Assembly: GCA_030998015.1 (NCBI GenBank)
Contig: JARWMV010000103.1
Coordinates: 1-46,318, forward strand
Direction: 5' to 3'
Length of the DNA: 46,318 bases
From: Ceratorhiza oryzae-sativae
Lineage: Eukaryota; Basidiomycota; Agaricomycetes; Cantharellales; Ceratobasidiaceae
Part shown: positions 1-9,216 of the stretch, piece by piece
How positions within the stretch are numbered: position 1 is the stretch's first letter
Layout of the letters: the number at the start of each line of letters is the position of its first letter
Notes under the pieces: generated by a model
What the model was told of the DNA's origin: nothing
What the model saw: only the letters and a program-made list of their open reading frames with translations
The model's database searches: none
Position numbers and translations under genes: made by a program

Positions 1-453
1 CAAGTGGGGGGTCAATGGCGCCACAAGTTTTGTGGCGCGCATTGCAATCATTGGGGGTCCATTTCCATCCATTATGGGAAAGGGTCGACGGTAATATTAG
101 CTGTCTTTAAAAACCATTTAAAATAAGAACAATCAAACCTTCAACCCCTCCCCACCCAGCCACAATGATTGAGTGTGGCTGTTACCTGACCAATCTCTTT
201 ACCTCTACGGAATGGATGGCTAGGCTATCCCGCCACAGGTAGCAACCCTATAGCAGCCTGTGTCGGTGTCTCCTGAGAGACTGCCAGTGCGAGCCTTTTA
301 TTTTAGTCGATCATAACCCCAAATTGGGGGTGTAGATTTGCCTGCGCAAATCACCCCCAATTTAGGAGTCCTCAGCGCTTAGGCCGCGCCTAAAGGCGCG
401 ATCAGAGAGTTGGAATTAGTTATGATTTCTAGGCTTGGTAATCTCGACGGTTA
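1..453. other. Region upstream of nad2
   Basis: R8 palindrome (9-60), an agccacaatgattgagtgtggct hairpin (157-179), a gagactgccagtgcgag area and R11 (313-414). No gene or tRNA recognised. The R11 element ends 35 nt before the nad2 start. Confidence 0.65.
313..414 (+). repeat. R11 palindromic element
   Basis: aaattgggggtgtagatttg to cgcgatcagagagttgg; matches 26534-26634. Confidence 0.88.
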
Positions 454-1108
454 ATGCTTTTTGCTTGTATTCTAACTTATATAATAGCCATTGCGCTACC
501 TTCTCTTCGAATATCTCCTTTATTATTAAATCGAATAGCATCTATAGCTTTATTTTATGCCGCGGCATTGTCATTTAATGTCGTTTATATTCAGTCAATT
601 GGATCTGGTGTAGGTATCTTTAGTGGTCTATTCCATGTGACTTTAATAAGTCAAAGCATCGAAATATTATTTTATATACTCGGTGCTATAATTCTTATGC
701 CCTGGTCACCTTCTGAACCATCTCAAATTAAAGAGTATTCTTTAGTGATATTGTTTACTGTTTTAGGGGGTTCTTTACTAATTTCCAGTGGTGATCTTAT
801 TTCAATGTATTTAAGTATTGAATTGCAATCTTTTGCTGTTTATGTTTTAGCAAGTATCTATAGAGACTCCGAATCAGCTACTTCAGCCGGATTAAAATAT
901 TTTTTACTTGGTGGTTTATCATCATGTTTAATTTTATTAGGGAGCGGTCTAATTTATACTTACACAGGTTTAACTAACTTAGAAAATATTTTTACTTTAA
1001 TTTCTGTATCTGAAGGACACAACTTAGTACAAGGTATTGTATTAGGTTTAGTATTAACAGGTGTTGGATTCTTATTTAAAGTTGCTGCTGCACCATTCCA
1101 TAACTGGT
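454..1108 (+). CDS. nad2: nad2 exon 1
   Basis: Encodes the first 218 residues and one base of codon 219, ending at FHNW plus the split Ser codon (t|ct). Carries the source sequence of the nad2-like N-termini found on two LAGLIDADG genes at 14.4 kb and 23.2 kb. Confidence 0.93.
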
Positions 1109-4100
1109 CTTAAGGCCCTCTGGTCGACAGAGAAATTTTACTATATGCTGGAAGTACTCCAATCAGTTTACCACTTACTTGGAGTTAATCAGCAGGGCTG
1201 CAATAATTTAGCGTCCCTCAGAGACTTCACGTAAAAAATTTATGTAAATAAATTAAGATAAAGTCCACCTATGTTCGAAAAATAATCAAGGGGAGTATTT
1301 AACTCTCACTCGAGAATGCATGTAGATTTGGCGTCCCATCAATGGGACACCAAATCATGCACTCTCGGCCGCGCCGGCCGCGCTGGGGACGCCCGAAATG
1401 CGCTTTATACCTCCAAAACCACCCCCAAACAATGCAGCGTAGCTGCACATGTTTGGAGGTGTTTTTGGAAACCATTCGGGCGGTCCCAACGCGACGGTAT
1501 GTAATAGAAAATTGTTAGTCTAAGTAATAACCACAAATTTTAGGGTGCCCAAAATGACTAAAAGAGATGGTAACATCAATTTTTAGTAGTCTAATTCGGT
1601 CAACCTTGTCTGCAAGGTAGCTAATCGAATCCCTCCAAGATTTGTTTCTTGTTCTTTTCTCTCTTGGTACTTTGAAAAGTGCCAAATTTAAATATAAATA
1701 AAAATTTATTTTGTTTTGTCTTAAGGCAAAGAATTATTACTTAAACAATTTCCAATTATGTTACAATTATTATTAATACTCCATTTTATTGGATTAGTGG
1801 TGATTTATATTCTGTTAATTGATTTCAATTTTAGTGTCTTTAGTGAGCTATTTAATGAAATTACAATGTATCAGCTTTTACTTTCTTCTATGCTGCCAAT
1901 CAAACCACGAAGATTGACTAAGAAAGAACAAGAAGCTTTTTCACTTCCTAGTGATATGAAAGAAATTCTTGTTGGTTTACTTCTGGGAGATCTTCTTGGC
2001 CGATTCCGGTACGGGAAAGCCAGATTTGTTTTTAAACAAGGTCTTGTTCATGAAGCTTATCTTCTTCATTTGTACGATTTATTCGAAAGCTATTGCCCAA
2101 GCGCCCCTAAAATTGCTAAAAGCTTACCTTACCGTCGCGCTGGGACGCCCGAATGGATGCCCGTAGACCCCCAATGATGCAATTAGGGGCCACTTAAAAT
2201 AGCAAAGCTATTTTAGAGGCCCCGTAATTGCTTCATTTGGGGGGTGGATGCCCCCCAAACAATGCAGCGTAGCTGCACATGTTTGGGGGGCACTAGGGCT
2301 GCGCCCCGTGGGTGTGGTTATCGAGGCCGCGAAGCGGCGAGCGCGCGCACGCCAGGGCCGCCTTGGCTTCCCCCCCATCACAGGTGGGAGGGTATTCACC
2401 CTTCCCACCTGTGACGGGGGGGGAAGCCAAGGCGTTCGCAGGCGTGCACGGGTCACCTTTTCGGGCGTCCCAGCGCGGCCGGCGTCTGATTCCGAGGTAC
2501 CCTGGAACTTAAAGTTCCAGGGTACCTCGCAATACCTCGCCGAGAATCGATGATTTGCGAAGGCAAATCTACATCGATTCTCGAGGGTTATAAAACTGGT
2601 AAAATATATAGTTCTATCCTTTTTAGCACATATACGTTGCCTTGCTTTAACGAGTTATATGGGTTATTTTATATATCAAACAAAAAGGTAGTTCCTAGCA
2701 CTATAGGGGAATTATTGACACCTTTGACCCCCCAAACTGATGCAGCTATGCTGCATTGTTTGGGGGGGGTAAAGGCTCTCCCAATACGTTGGCCCGTAGG
2801 GCGTGCCTTACAGGCTTGGTAACGCATTGGGAGGCCTTTGGCTTTAGCTTACTGAATAGCTGATGACGGTAGCTGGAATAAATCTTGCAAATATACCGTA
2901 TTATGTACGGATTCTTTCTCATTAGCAGAAATTGAACTTTTAGTTGAAGGTTTAAATAATAAGTTTAATTTAAAATGCTACAAGTCAAGTCAAAAAACAG
3001 GAGGAACTGTTTACAGAATTATAATTCCCGCTTATTCAATACCTGATTTACAGCCCGTAGGGCCCAAAACCACCGTAAAGGGTAGTTTTTCCAAAACCAA
3101 GTTTTTCCAAAACCAAGTTTTTCCAAAACCAAGTTTTTCCAAAACCACCCCCAAACAATGCAGCGTAGCTGCACATGTTTGGGGGTGTTTTTGGAAACTT
3201 ATTAGCGCCGCACATGCCACCTATGATGCGACATAAAATAGGTTTGTAGATTAAAATTCATTATCTTTAACAACTAACCCCCTCTTTATTATTCACTGCA
3301 TTAAATATTCGAACTTAGGATGCTCCTGACGTGTATAATGATGTACCTACAATAGTTACAACTTGGTTAACAGTTATGCCTAAAATTACTATTTTAATTT
3401 TCTTATTAGATTTACAAAGTGGATCCATAATCGCAAGTTTACCTATAATTGAGGCATCAGTGCCTGCATTTATAACAGATTTAGGCGCCACACATGGTGC
3501 AGATTTCTATGTGTTTAAAAATTTACTATTAATATGTTCAGTTCTTTCACTAATCATAGGTACAGTTGTTGGGCTAGCTCAACATAAAATTAAAAGATTG
3601 TTAGCTTATAGTACTATCTCTCACGTAGGGTTCTTACTTCTATCTTTGGCTATAAACACAGAACAATCATTAGAATCATTTTTATTCTATCTTGTTCAAT
3701 ATTCATTAACTAATGTTAATACATTCTTTATTTTATTAGCCTTTGGGTATGTTATATTTGGGGCTAAAGCTCAAGATAAAAATAAATCAAATACTGTAAA
3801 TTTACAAAATACCTCAGACATTGAGCTAATTTCGGATCTTAAAGGACAATTTTTCAACCAACCTGTGTTAAGTTTAAGTTTTGCCGTCTGCTTGTTTTCC
3901 ATGGCTGGTAACAATTTAGTCATACCAGAAGAGATTCTAATTGCTGCGATTATTCCAGTAAGAATCTATTCTGATTCTCAGTCATCGAGAAAAGAAATTT
4001 TAGCCGAAAATAAAGGGAAAATGGGAATTTATCGATGGGTTAACAATATTAATGGTAATTCTTATATTGGTTCAAGTATGAAATTGGATCGAAGAATGTT

Positions 4101-7100
4101 AAACTATTATCACCCATCTAACTTAAAAAAAACAAATACGATTATCGCCAAAGCCCTTCTAAAATATGGTCACTCTAATTTTTCATTAGAAATTTTAGAG
4201 TATATAATTTTTGACGATTCTTTATCTATTAAAGATAATAGTAAATTGCTCCTTATGAGAGAGCAACATTACATGGATTCATTAGTTCCGGAATATCCGC
4301 CGGCGTTAGAGGGAATCCTAAAGATTCCCTCGTAGAAAATGACGACCGTTCGTCATTTTCAGCCGGCGGCTAAATATCGATATTATGCCGCGCACTAGCA
4401 ATCGCAAACGGTTGCGATTGCTCACGTTGGTTGGTGGGACAAGTCCCACCAGCAACTAACGCGCGCGGGCCCCCGCTCTATCGGCTAAAATCTTAGGTGT
4501 AACCCAAGATTTCAGCCGCTAAAGCGGAGGGTCAACGACCCGTGGGCATTGTTAACGAGGCCGCGTTCGCGGCGAGCCGCGCGCACGCCAGGGCCGCCTT
4601 GGCAAGCCAAGGCGTTCGCAGGCGTGCACGGGTAATATTCTTAAAACAGCAGGTAACCTTTCAGGTTACAAACACTCAACTGAAGCTATTGAAAAAATGA
4701 GTGAAAGTAAAAAAGGTTCTAGCCACCCCAACTTTGGGAATCCCTTAGAATTTAAACACTCTGAAGAGGCTAAAGATAAAATTAGAGAGGCAAGAACAGG
4801 TACGAAACTCGCTCTTGAAACAATTGACCCCCCAAACTGATGCAGCTATGCTGCATTGTTTGGGGGGGTAATGGCCCTCCCAATACGTTGGCCTTACAGG
4901 CTTGGTAACGCATTGGGAGGTCATTGCAAAAATCAGTGCCAGTTGGACAGAAGACCGACGAAAATTAGTAGCAGATGCTTCTCAAAGGGCCAATGGTAAA
5001 ACTGTTTTTTTATATTCTATTGATTTTATATTAATTCAAACTTTTATTTCTTCAAGAGTTGCAGCTAGACATTTAAATAGTCCGCCGGCGTTAGAGGGAA
5101 TCCTAAAGATTCCCTCGTAGAAAATGACGACCGTTCGTCATTTTCAGCCGGCGGCTAAATATCGATATTATGCCGCGCACTAGCAATCGCAAACGGTTGC
5201 GATTGCTCACGTTGGTTGGTGGGACAAGTCCCACCAGCAACTAACGCGCGCGGAGATACTATTTTAAAATATGCTCGTTCAAATGCTGTATTTAAAAATA
5301 AATATATTCTATCACTTCAAGAATTGCCTGCTCCGCACCCGTAAATTCCTGATTCAATTAACGTCTTGAATAACGGATATAATGAATCCCCGAAATATAT
5401 AACCCAGGAACAATCCCCTCCCGTTTTGCTATTTGTCTTTTCTCTATGGCTGGTAAGATGTGGTATGCCAGCTGCAATAGTTAAAGCTCTTCACAACTCT
5501 TCTCCCGTGATGTTAAATCCCGGCAGGGCCACTAAAGTCCTACTTTATCGCCTACCTAATTGATTCGGCGCTTGTACAGGCTTATTGAGAGTTTGTTAGT
5601 TCCAGATTATTGCTTTAAAATATCATTCTATGCGAGAAAGTCTGTTAAATCTAAGTTACAATTTTGTTAATCGTAAAAACACTTAGAATTGGATCACTCG
5701 CAAGATTTGTAATTATTGACATAATAAAATCTTCAGAGACTTTACATGGTACATTTTATCAAAAATGAAGACAAAGTCCATTTATCTAACTAACTATTTC
5801 TCCCAGCGAGTAAATTTCTGGATATATGATCAACCCAGAATCCCATAATTTAATCCTTTTATCTCTAATTCCTATATCAAATTTAAATAAACAAAATTAT
5901 TCTATTCATAATAGCAACCATTTAGGCTCATACCTAGCTGGACTCATTGAAGGCGATGGCTCCATTTATACCCCCTTAAATGCTGTTGACTCTAAAGCTA
6001 CTAAAAATGTGCCTTACATTGAAATAGCTTTTGACCCGTGCACGCCTGCGAACGCCCTGGCTTAAGCCAAGCAAGCTTGGCTCATATTGACCTTAAGGTC
6101 AATAATCAAGCCAAGGCGGCCCTGGCGTGCGCGCGGCGTCTGATTCCGAGGTACCCTGGAACTTAAAGTTCCAGGGTACCTCGCAATACCTCGCCGCGAA
6201 CGCGGCCTCGATAACCAAACCCCTCGGGTCAACAGCATGTATTTATATATAAATACAATGCTGGATGACCCTAAGCGGGGGTTTGATATTAGAGATCTTC
6301 CCCTTATTAAAAAAATACAATCTGTTTTAGGAGGTGGTTACATTGCCACAAGATCTAATGGCTTAAGTGGTAGATTCGTTGTTAAAAAACAAGATATCTT
6401 ATTGAGATTAGTAAATTTAATTAATGGTCATATGCGAACTCCTAAAATAGAAGCTCTTCACCGCCTAATTGCTTGGTTGAATCTTAACCGAAATGAATCA
6501 ATTCCTTTATTAGGAAAAGATTAATCACCATTAAGAGATTCCCCATGGTTATCTGGTATGTTGGAGGCTGATAGTTCTTTCTACTCTACATGGAAGTTAA
6601 ATGAAAAAGGTATGCTAATAGGTTTAGTGTATTACCTCAGACTAACACAAAAACAAATCTATACTCGAAAATTAGACCCCAGTGTAAATGAATCAATTTT
6701 TCCTTTAATGGAAGAAATAGCTGATTTATTTAAAACAAAAGTAATAGTCCGCCGGCGTTAGAGGGAATCCTAAAGATTCCCTCGTAGAAAATGACGACCG
6801 TTCGTCATTTTCAGCCGGCGGCTAAATATCGATATTATGCCGCGCACTAGCAATCGCAAACGGTTGCGATTGCTCACGTTGGTTGGTGGGACAAGTCCCA
6901 CCAGCAACTAACGCGCGCGGAGATAGATCTTATTATGTAGAAAAAGCTTTTGGGGTAAGAACTGATACATTGGAGTCAAGAGTAGAATTATTTAAATATT
7001 TAAATAAATATCCTCTATTCGGTTATAAATATTTCTATCAAGTTAATTTAGAGAAAATTCATGAATTAGCTATTAGTAAAGAATATAAAACAATAGAGGG

Positions 7101-7567
7101 TAGAGATAAGGTTATAGAGTATAGTCATTTACTGAAATATGACGTGAATAAACATACTTGGGAACATTTAAATGGATTTTATCAAATTTACCCGCCGGTC
7201 GAATAGAGATTCGGTACCACCACTATTAGGATTTTTTGGAAAACAATCAGTTCTTTATGCATCAATGAGTACAGGATACTATTTCCTTTCTCTAGTAGCT
7301 ATTGTGGTAAGTGTAATTAGTGCATCATATTATCTAAGAATTATTAGAGTAATTTTTTTTGATGCTTCTACAGATTCAACTACAACAAACTCAACAATTG
7401 CGAACAAAGTTCTTGCCAACGCCGAATTAATGAATAAATCAATTATTCAAAATTCACATAGCTTTGTCATAGCTACATTAACTTTATCTATAATTTTATT
7501 CTTCATCAAACCAACTTTAGTACTAAATAGCATTCAACTACTTGCTCTATCAATGTATAATATCTAA
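454..7567 (+). CDS. nad2: nad2, NADH dehydrogenase subunit 2 (three exons)
   Basis: Proton-pumping membrane subunit of respiratory complex I. My join is 454-1108, 3323-3909 and 7214-7567, 1596 nt, 531 aa plus stop, in frame throughout. Recognisable family motifs are the N-terminal YIQSIGSG and [21 protein letters not shown] at the first junction, [15 protein letters not shown] in exon 2 and [16 protein letters not shown] in exon 3; many hydrophobic helices run through the whole protein. Intron 1 (1109-3322) and the composite intron (3910-7213) are bounded by exon U and intron-terminal G, as expected for group I. The ATG at 454 is chosen because [20 protein letters not shown] resembles normal fungal N-termini. 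The stop lies two bases before nad3, so the two are probably co-transcribed. How exon 2 is joined is uncertain because its last 30 nt are duplicated at 5425-5454. Confidence 0.93.
1309..1400 (+). repeat. R9 palindromic element
   Basis: cgagaatgcatgtagatttg with an inner gtcccatcaatgggac hairpin, in nad2 intron 1. Confidence 0.87.
2159..2300 (+). repeat. R12 palindromic element (first copy)
   Basis: Nested hairpins: a long stem around gcaattaggggccacttaaaa and its complement, then a TGCAGCGTAGCTGCA hairpin. The same block occurs at 10411-10553 and 23376-23518. Confidence 0.85.
2308..2453 (-). repeat. R4-type element, variant with an extra inner hairpin
   Basis: Reverse R4 ends (gttatcgaggccgcg to gcaggcgtgcacggg) enclose an unusual inner palindrome, cccatcacaggtggg to cccacctgtgacggg, not seen in other R4 copies. 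Followed by a gaggtaccctggaac hairpin and an R9/R11-like cgagaatcgatg hairpin to 2584. Confidence 0.75.
2727..2835 (+). repeat. R2 element with 5-bp target duplication CTTTG
   Basis: Starts acccccca, ends cattgggaggc. CTTTG lies at 2722-2726 and 2836-2840. Deleting the element and one CTTTG rejoins the HE frame (ACA CCT TTG GCT). Confidence 0.88.
3092..3195 (+). repeat. 17-nt tandem array plus TGCAGC hairpin
   Basis: Four copies of the unit aagtttttccaaaacc run into a ccaccccc...gggggtg hairpin containing aatgcagcgtagctgcac. Inserted in the HE gene before its C-terminal NLLAPHMP. Confidence 0.85.
3323..3909 (+). CDS. nad2: nad2 exon 2
   Basis: Encodes [15 protein letters not shown] to [10 protein letters not shown]. 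The last ten codons (3880-3909) recur, with almost only synonymous differences, at 5425-5454. The frame runs on without a stop into a GIY-YIG reading frame. Confidence 0.92.
4297..4468 (-). repeat. R1 element (reverse)
   Basis: Full 172-nt copy, CCGCCGGCGTTAG to CTAACGCGCGCGG, directly joined to R4b. Confidence 0.95.
4469..4632 (-). repeat. R4b element
   Basis: Starts gcccccgctctatcgg and ends gcaggcgtgcacggg; abuts R1. Together they interrupt the GIY-YIG gene between TAT and AAT codons. Confidence 0.88.
4827..4921 (+). repeat. R2 element (duplication AATTG/CATTG)
   Basis: 95-nt copy inside the GIY-YIG gene. Flanks are AATTG (4822-4826) and CATTG (4922-4926), one mismatch. Deletion gives [10 protein letters not shown] in frame. 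Confidence 0.83.
5082..5253 (-). repeat. R1 element (reverse)
   Basis: Full 172-nt copy interrupting the NUMOD1-like part of the GIY-YIG gene. Simple deletion leaves a frame offset, so a few host bases seem to be missing. Confidence 0.95.
5425..5454 (+). pseudogene. nad2: Duplicate of the end of nad2 exon 2 ([10 protein letters not shown])
   Basis: Ten codons matching 3880-3909. Seven codons differ, six of them silently (gcc/gct, tgc/tgt, ttg/ctt, ttt/ttc, tcc/tct among them), plus Val to Ile. This is what a real exon from a diverged relative looks like, not a recent duplication. It sits immediately upstream of the group I core at 5560-5785, so it is the natural 5' exon of that intron. Confidence 0.85.
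6035..6281 (+). repeat. R4a element with 5-bp duplication TTTGA
   Basis: Starts cccgtgcacgcctgcg, ends ccctaagcggggg. TTTGA lies at 6030-6034 and 6282-6286. Internal hairpins include gaggtaccctggaac and catgtatttatatataaata. Confidence 0.9.
6749..6920 (-). repeat. R1 element (reverse)
   Basis: Full copy. Flanks gtaatagt and agatagatct join directly in frame (VIVDRSYY). Confidence 0.95.
7214..7567 (+). CDS. nad2: nad2 exon 3
   Basis: 118 codons including stop, from [17 protein letters not shown] to SMYNI. Directly followed by nad3. Confidence 0.93.
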   Translation, partial: VPPLLGFFGKQSVLYASMSTGYYFLSLVAIVVSVISASYYLRIIRVIFFDASTDSTTTNSTIANKVLANAELMNKSIIQNSHSFVIATLTLSIILFFIKPTLVLNSIQLLALSMYNI

Positions 7568-7569
7568 AT

Positions 7570-8253
7570 ATGTCAAGTTTACTATTACTGTTTATATTTG
7601 TTCCTGTTTTAACAGGTATACTATTGGCTTTAAATCTTTTATTAGCCGTCCACAGACCAGATGACTCTAAGGTATCCGCTTATGAATGTGGGTTTTCTCC
7701 GATCTATGGTCAAACTCGAAGTCCATTTCATGTGCAATTTTACTTAGTCGGAATATTGTTCCTTATTTTTGATCTTGAAATTCTGTTAATATATCCCGCC
7801 TGCGTTAGTTTATACCAAGTGTCTTCTTACGGTTTTTGGATTCTTATTATTTTCTTTGGGATCCTTACTATAGGATTTGTATTGGAAATAGGATCCGGAG
7901 TATTGTACTTTACTGATCAAAAAACTTCTTTGGATAACCTACGTCCTGCAGATGATTTACAAACTAAAATCCCCTCCCCTATAATAAACCCACTCTCTCA
8001 ATGGGCTGTTTTAGGACTAGTTTTAATTAATAACCTCGACTGTCTTAATTCTTTATCTTTAACTAATGATTTATCTTTTGCTTCTAACTTTGCTGAAATA
8101 CAAACACTTATTTGTTTGGCAGCTCCAATAATTGGTATAGAATCAAGTAAATCTCCGCGCGCGTTAGTTGCTGGTGGGACTTGTCCCACCAACCAACGTG
8201 AGCAATCGCAACCGTTTGCGATTGCTAGTGCGCGGCATAATATCGATATTTAG
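7570..8253 (+). CDS. nad3: nad3, NADH dehydrogenase subunit 3, with abnormal C-terminal extension
   Basis: Small three-helix subunit of complex [38 protein letters not shown] (the conserved ECGF loop) and [17 protein letters not shown] are diagnostic; the family domain ends near FTDQK at about 7926 (119 residues), close to the usual length. No stop follows: the frame runs on for about 75 unrecognised residues ([29 protein letters not shown]) into an R1 element at 8155 that supplies a stop at 8251-8253, giving 227 aa. If R1, R4a and the second R1 are mentally removed the frame would end near 8838 instead. The start is two bases after the nad2 stop. Either the extension is tolerated, or an intron or edited end is present that I cannot see. 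Confidence 0.88.
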   Translation: MSSLLLLFIFVPVLTGILLALNLLLAVHRPDDSKVSAYECGFSPIYGQTRSPFHVQFYLVGILFLIFDLEILLIYPACVSLYQVSSYGFWILIIFFGILTIGFVLEIGSGVLYFTDQKTSLDNLRPADDLQTKIPSPIINPLSQWAVLGLVLINNLDCLNSLSLTNDLSFASNFAEIQTLICLAAPIIGIESSKSPRALVAGGTCPTNQREQSQPFAIASARHNIDI

Positions 8254-8376
8254 CCGCCGGCTGAAAATGACGAACGGTCGTCATTTTCTACGAGGGAATC
8301 TTTATGGGAGGTAGCCTGGACCATGAGACTCATGGTCAAGGCTACCTCATCTGAGGATTCCCTCTAACGCCGGCGG
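8155..8376 (+). repeat. R1b element (222 nt, with inner hairpin)
   Basis: R1 carrying the extra 50-nt gggaggtagcctggaccatg hairpin in its last loop. Joined to R4a. Confidence 0.95.
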
Positions 8377-8378
8377 GA

Positions 8379-8603
8379 CCCGTGCACGCCTGCGAACGCC
8401 TTGGCTCATATTGACCTTAAGGTCAATAATCAAGCCAAGTCGGCCCTGGCGTGCGCGCGGCGTCTGATTCCGAGGTACCCTGGAACTGAAAGTTCCAGGG
8501 TACCTCGCAATACCTCGCCGCGAACGCGGCCTCGATAACCAACCCACGGGTCAACAGCATGTATTTATATATAAATACAATGCTGGTTGACCCTAAGCGG
8601 GGG
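8379..8603 (+). repeat. R4a element
   Basis: cccgtgcacg to taagcggggg, followed by tatga. Same R1-R4a junction (cggcgg-ga-cccgtg) as at 17722 and 21695. Confidence 0.9.
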
Positions 8604-8642
8604 TATGAAACAGCTCTCATGAAACCTTCCACAGAAAGATGT

Positions 8643-8814
8643 CCGCGCGCGTTAGTTGCTGGTGGGACTTGTCCCACCAACCAACGTGAGCAATCGCAAC
8701 CGTTTGCGATTGCTAGTGCGCGGCATAATATCGATATTTAGCCGCCGGCTGAAAATGACGAACGGTCGTCATTTTCTACGAGGGAATCTTTAGGATTCCC
8801 TCTAACGCCGGCGG
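8643..8814 (+). repeat. R1 element
   Basis: Full 172-nt copy separating the nad3 extension from the orphan HE fragment. Confidence 0.95.
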
Positions 8815-8815
8815 A

Positions 8816-9196
8816 CAGAACATATCAAAAACAATTAAAAATATAAAGAAACTATTTCTTTTTGAGGTCAATAAAGGGAATAGTTTAAAATGTTGAACAA
8901 TAATTTCGAGATCCCTTTTAGAATATACAGCATAATACGCGTCTTTACTTCTTAAAGTGACTGTACCTACCCCAAAGAATTCTTTTAAACTGACAAGTAG
9001 ATCATACTCTCTAGCATGCATGTGAAGACAAAATTGGGGTTTTAGTTCGAAACCTAGTTTTCTCCCACTTTTTTTTGTAATAGTGAAACCAAAATAGCCC
9101 TCAGCATCCACTAGACCTGTAACAGCCCAAGGATCTAATTTACCCGAGTAAGAAGATGTATGGTAAGAAGCTCTATTACCGGAGTTGAGCCCAAGA
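8816..9196 (-). pseudogene. N-terminal fragment of a LAGLIDADG (I-OnuI-like) endonuclease
   Basis: Reads LGLNSGNRASYHTS, then LDPWAVTGLVDAEGYFGFTI (first LAGLIDADG motif), then KPQFCLHMHAREYDLLVSLK, FFGVGTVTLRSKDAYYAVYS and FPLLTSKRNSFFIFL. That is about 110 residues of a roughly 300-residue family; the rest is cut off at the R1 element (8643-8814). It lies just downstream of nad6 on the same strand but in no visible intron, so it is an orphan, perhaps left from an intron of another gene. Confidence 0.85.
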
Positions 9197-9216
9197 TTAT
9201 GTTTAACTGATCTTGT

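Larger units (their letters stand above)
1758..3251 (+). pseudogene. LAGLIDADG homing endonuclease in nad2 intron 1, broken by repeats
   Basis: Single-motif-per-half LAGLIDADG family (motif ILVGLLLGD near 1963-1989). The protein can be followed in pieces: hydrophobic N-terminus and first motif (1758-2130), [20 protein letters not shown] to IGELLTPL (2590-2726), [17 protein letters not shown] onward (2836-3052), and a C-terminus MMRHKIGL ending at the TAG of 3249-3251. Between the pieces lie a compound repeat block (about 2130-2588), an R2 element (2727-2835) and a hairpin plus tandem array (about 3053-3198). Removing R2 with one copy of CTTTG gives an open frame, and the Trp of AYWIADDG is then TGA, consistent with code 4. 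A relative, HE B2 at 13521-14400, ends with almost the same C-terminus. As it stands no active enzyme is encoded unless the inserts are removed from the RNA. Confidence 0.85.
1109..3322 (+). other. nad2 intron 1, group I, with LAGLIDADG remnant
   Basis: The 5' end holds a group I core: a Q-like element (aatcagcaggg, near 1186) and P7/P3-type strands around 1216-1270 (cagagacttcacgta, aagataaagtcc). The intron ends in G directly before the exon-2 codon remainder. The downstream 1.5 kb is a broken HE gene split by four repeat insertions. Confidence 0.8.
3910..5344 (+). pseudogene. GIY-YIG homing endonuclease fused in frame to nad2 exon 2, broken by repeats
   Basis: In frame after FSMAG: a linker ending in ENKGK, then [18 protein letters not shown] from about 4024 (GIY and YIG both present), then [10 protein letters not shown] and the [12 protein letters not shown] segment typical of the family. 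After inserts come NUMOD3-like repeats ([33 protein letters not shown]) and a NUMOD1-like stretch ([29 protein letters not shown]), stop at 5342-5344. Inserts are R1 plus R4b (4297-4632), R2 (4827-4921) and R1 (5082-5253). Removing the first gives [14 protein letters not shown] with no residue lost. No group I core fits in the 80 nt between this gene and the duplicated exon end, so it looks like an HE inserted without its own intron. Confidence 0.85.
5826..7206 (+). pseudogene. Two-motif LAGLIDADG endonuclease of nad2 intron 2, broken
   Basis: First motif in [14 protein letters not shown] (about 5929-5970), second in [13 protein letters not shown] (about 6549-6585). Continuous homology runs [61 protein letters not shown], then [24 protein letters not shown] C-terminal features ([20 protein letters not shown]) and [15 protein letters not shown] with TAG at 7204-7206. 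Lesions: an R4a element (6035-6281) whose removal with one TTTGA restores FDIRD; one in-frame TAA at 6522-6524 just before the second motif; and an R1 element (6749-6920). The stop means it is inactive even if both elements are ignored. Confidence 0.85.
5455..7213 (+). other. nad2 intron 2, group I, with LAGLIDADG ORF
   Basis: Group I core between 5560 and 5785, with cttcagagactttaca and gaagacaaagtcc as P7/P3 strands. The intron ends in G before GTA CCA CCA of exon 3. The functional 5' splice site is either after 5454 or after 3909, because both are preceded by atggctggt. Confidence 0.75.

Noticed and set aside
2208..2553. Frames on both strands at the R12/R4 block
   Set aside because: Pure repeat translation; breaks the HE gene.
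8152..8253. Short reading frames ending [16 protein letters not shown]... RHNIDI at many places
   Set aside because: They are the translation of the R1 palindrome, identical at every copy, and not a gene.
8155..8376. R1 as a hammerhead ribozyme
   Set aside because: No CUGANGA...GAAA core with matching stems found on either strand.
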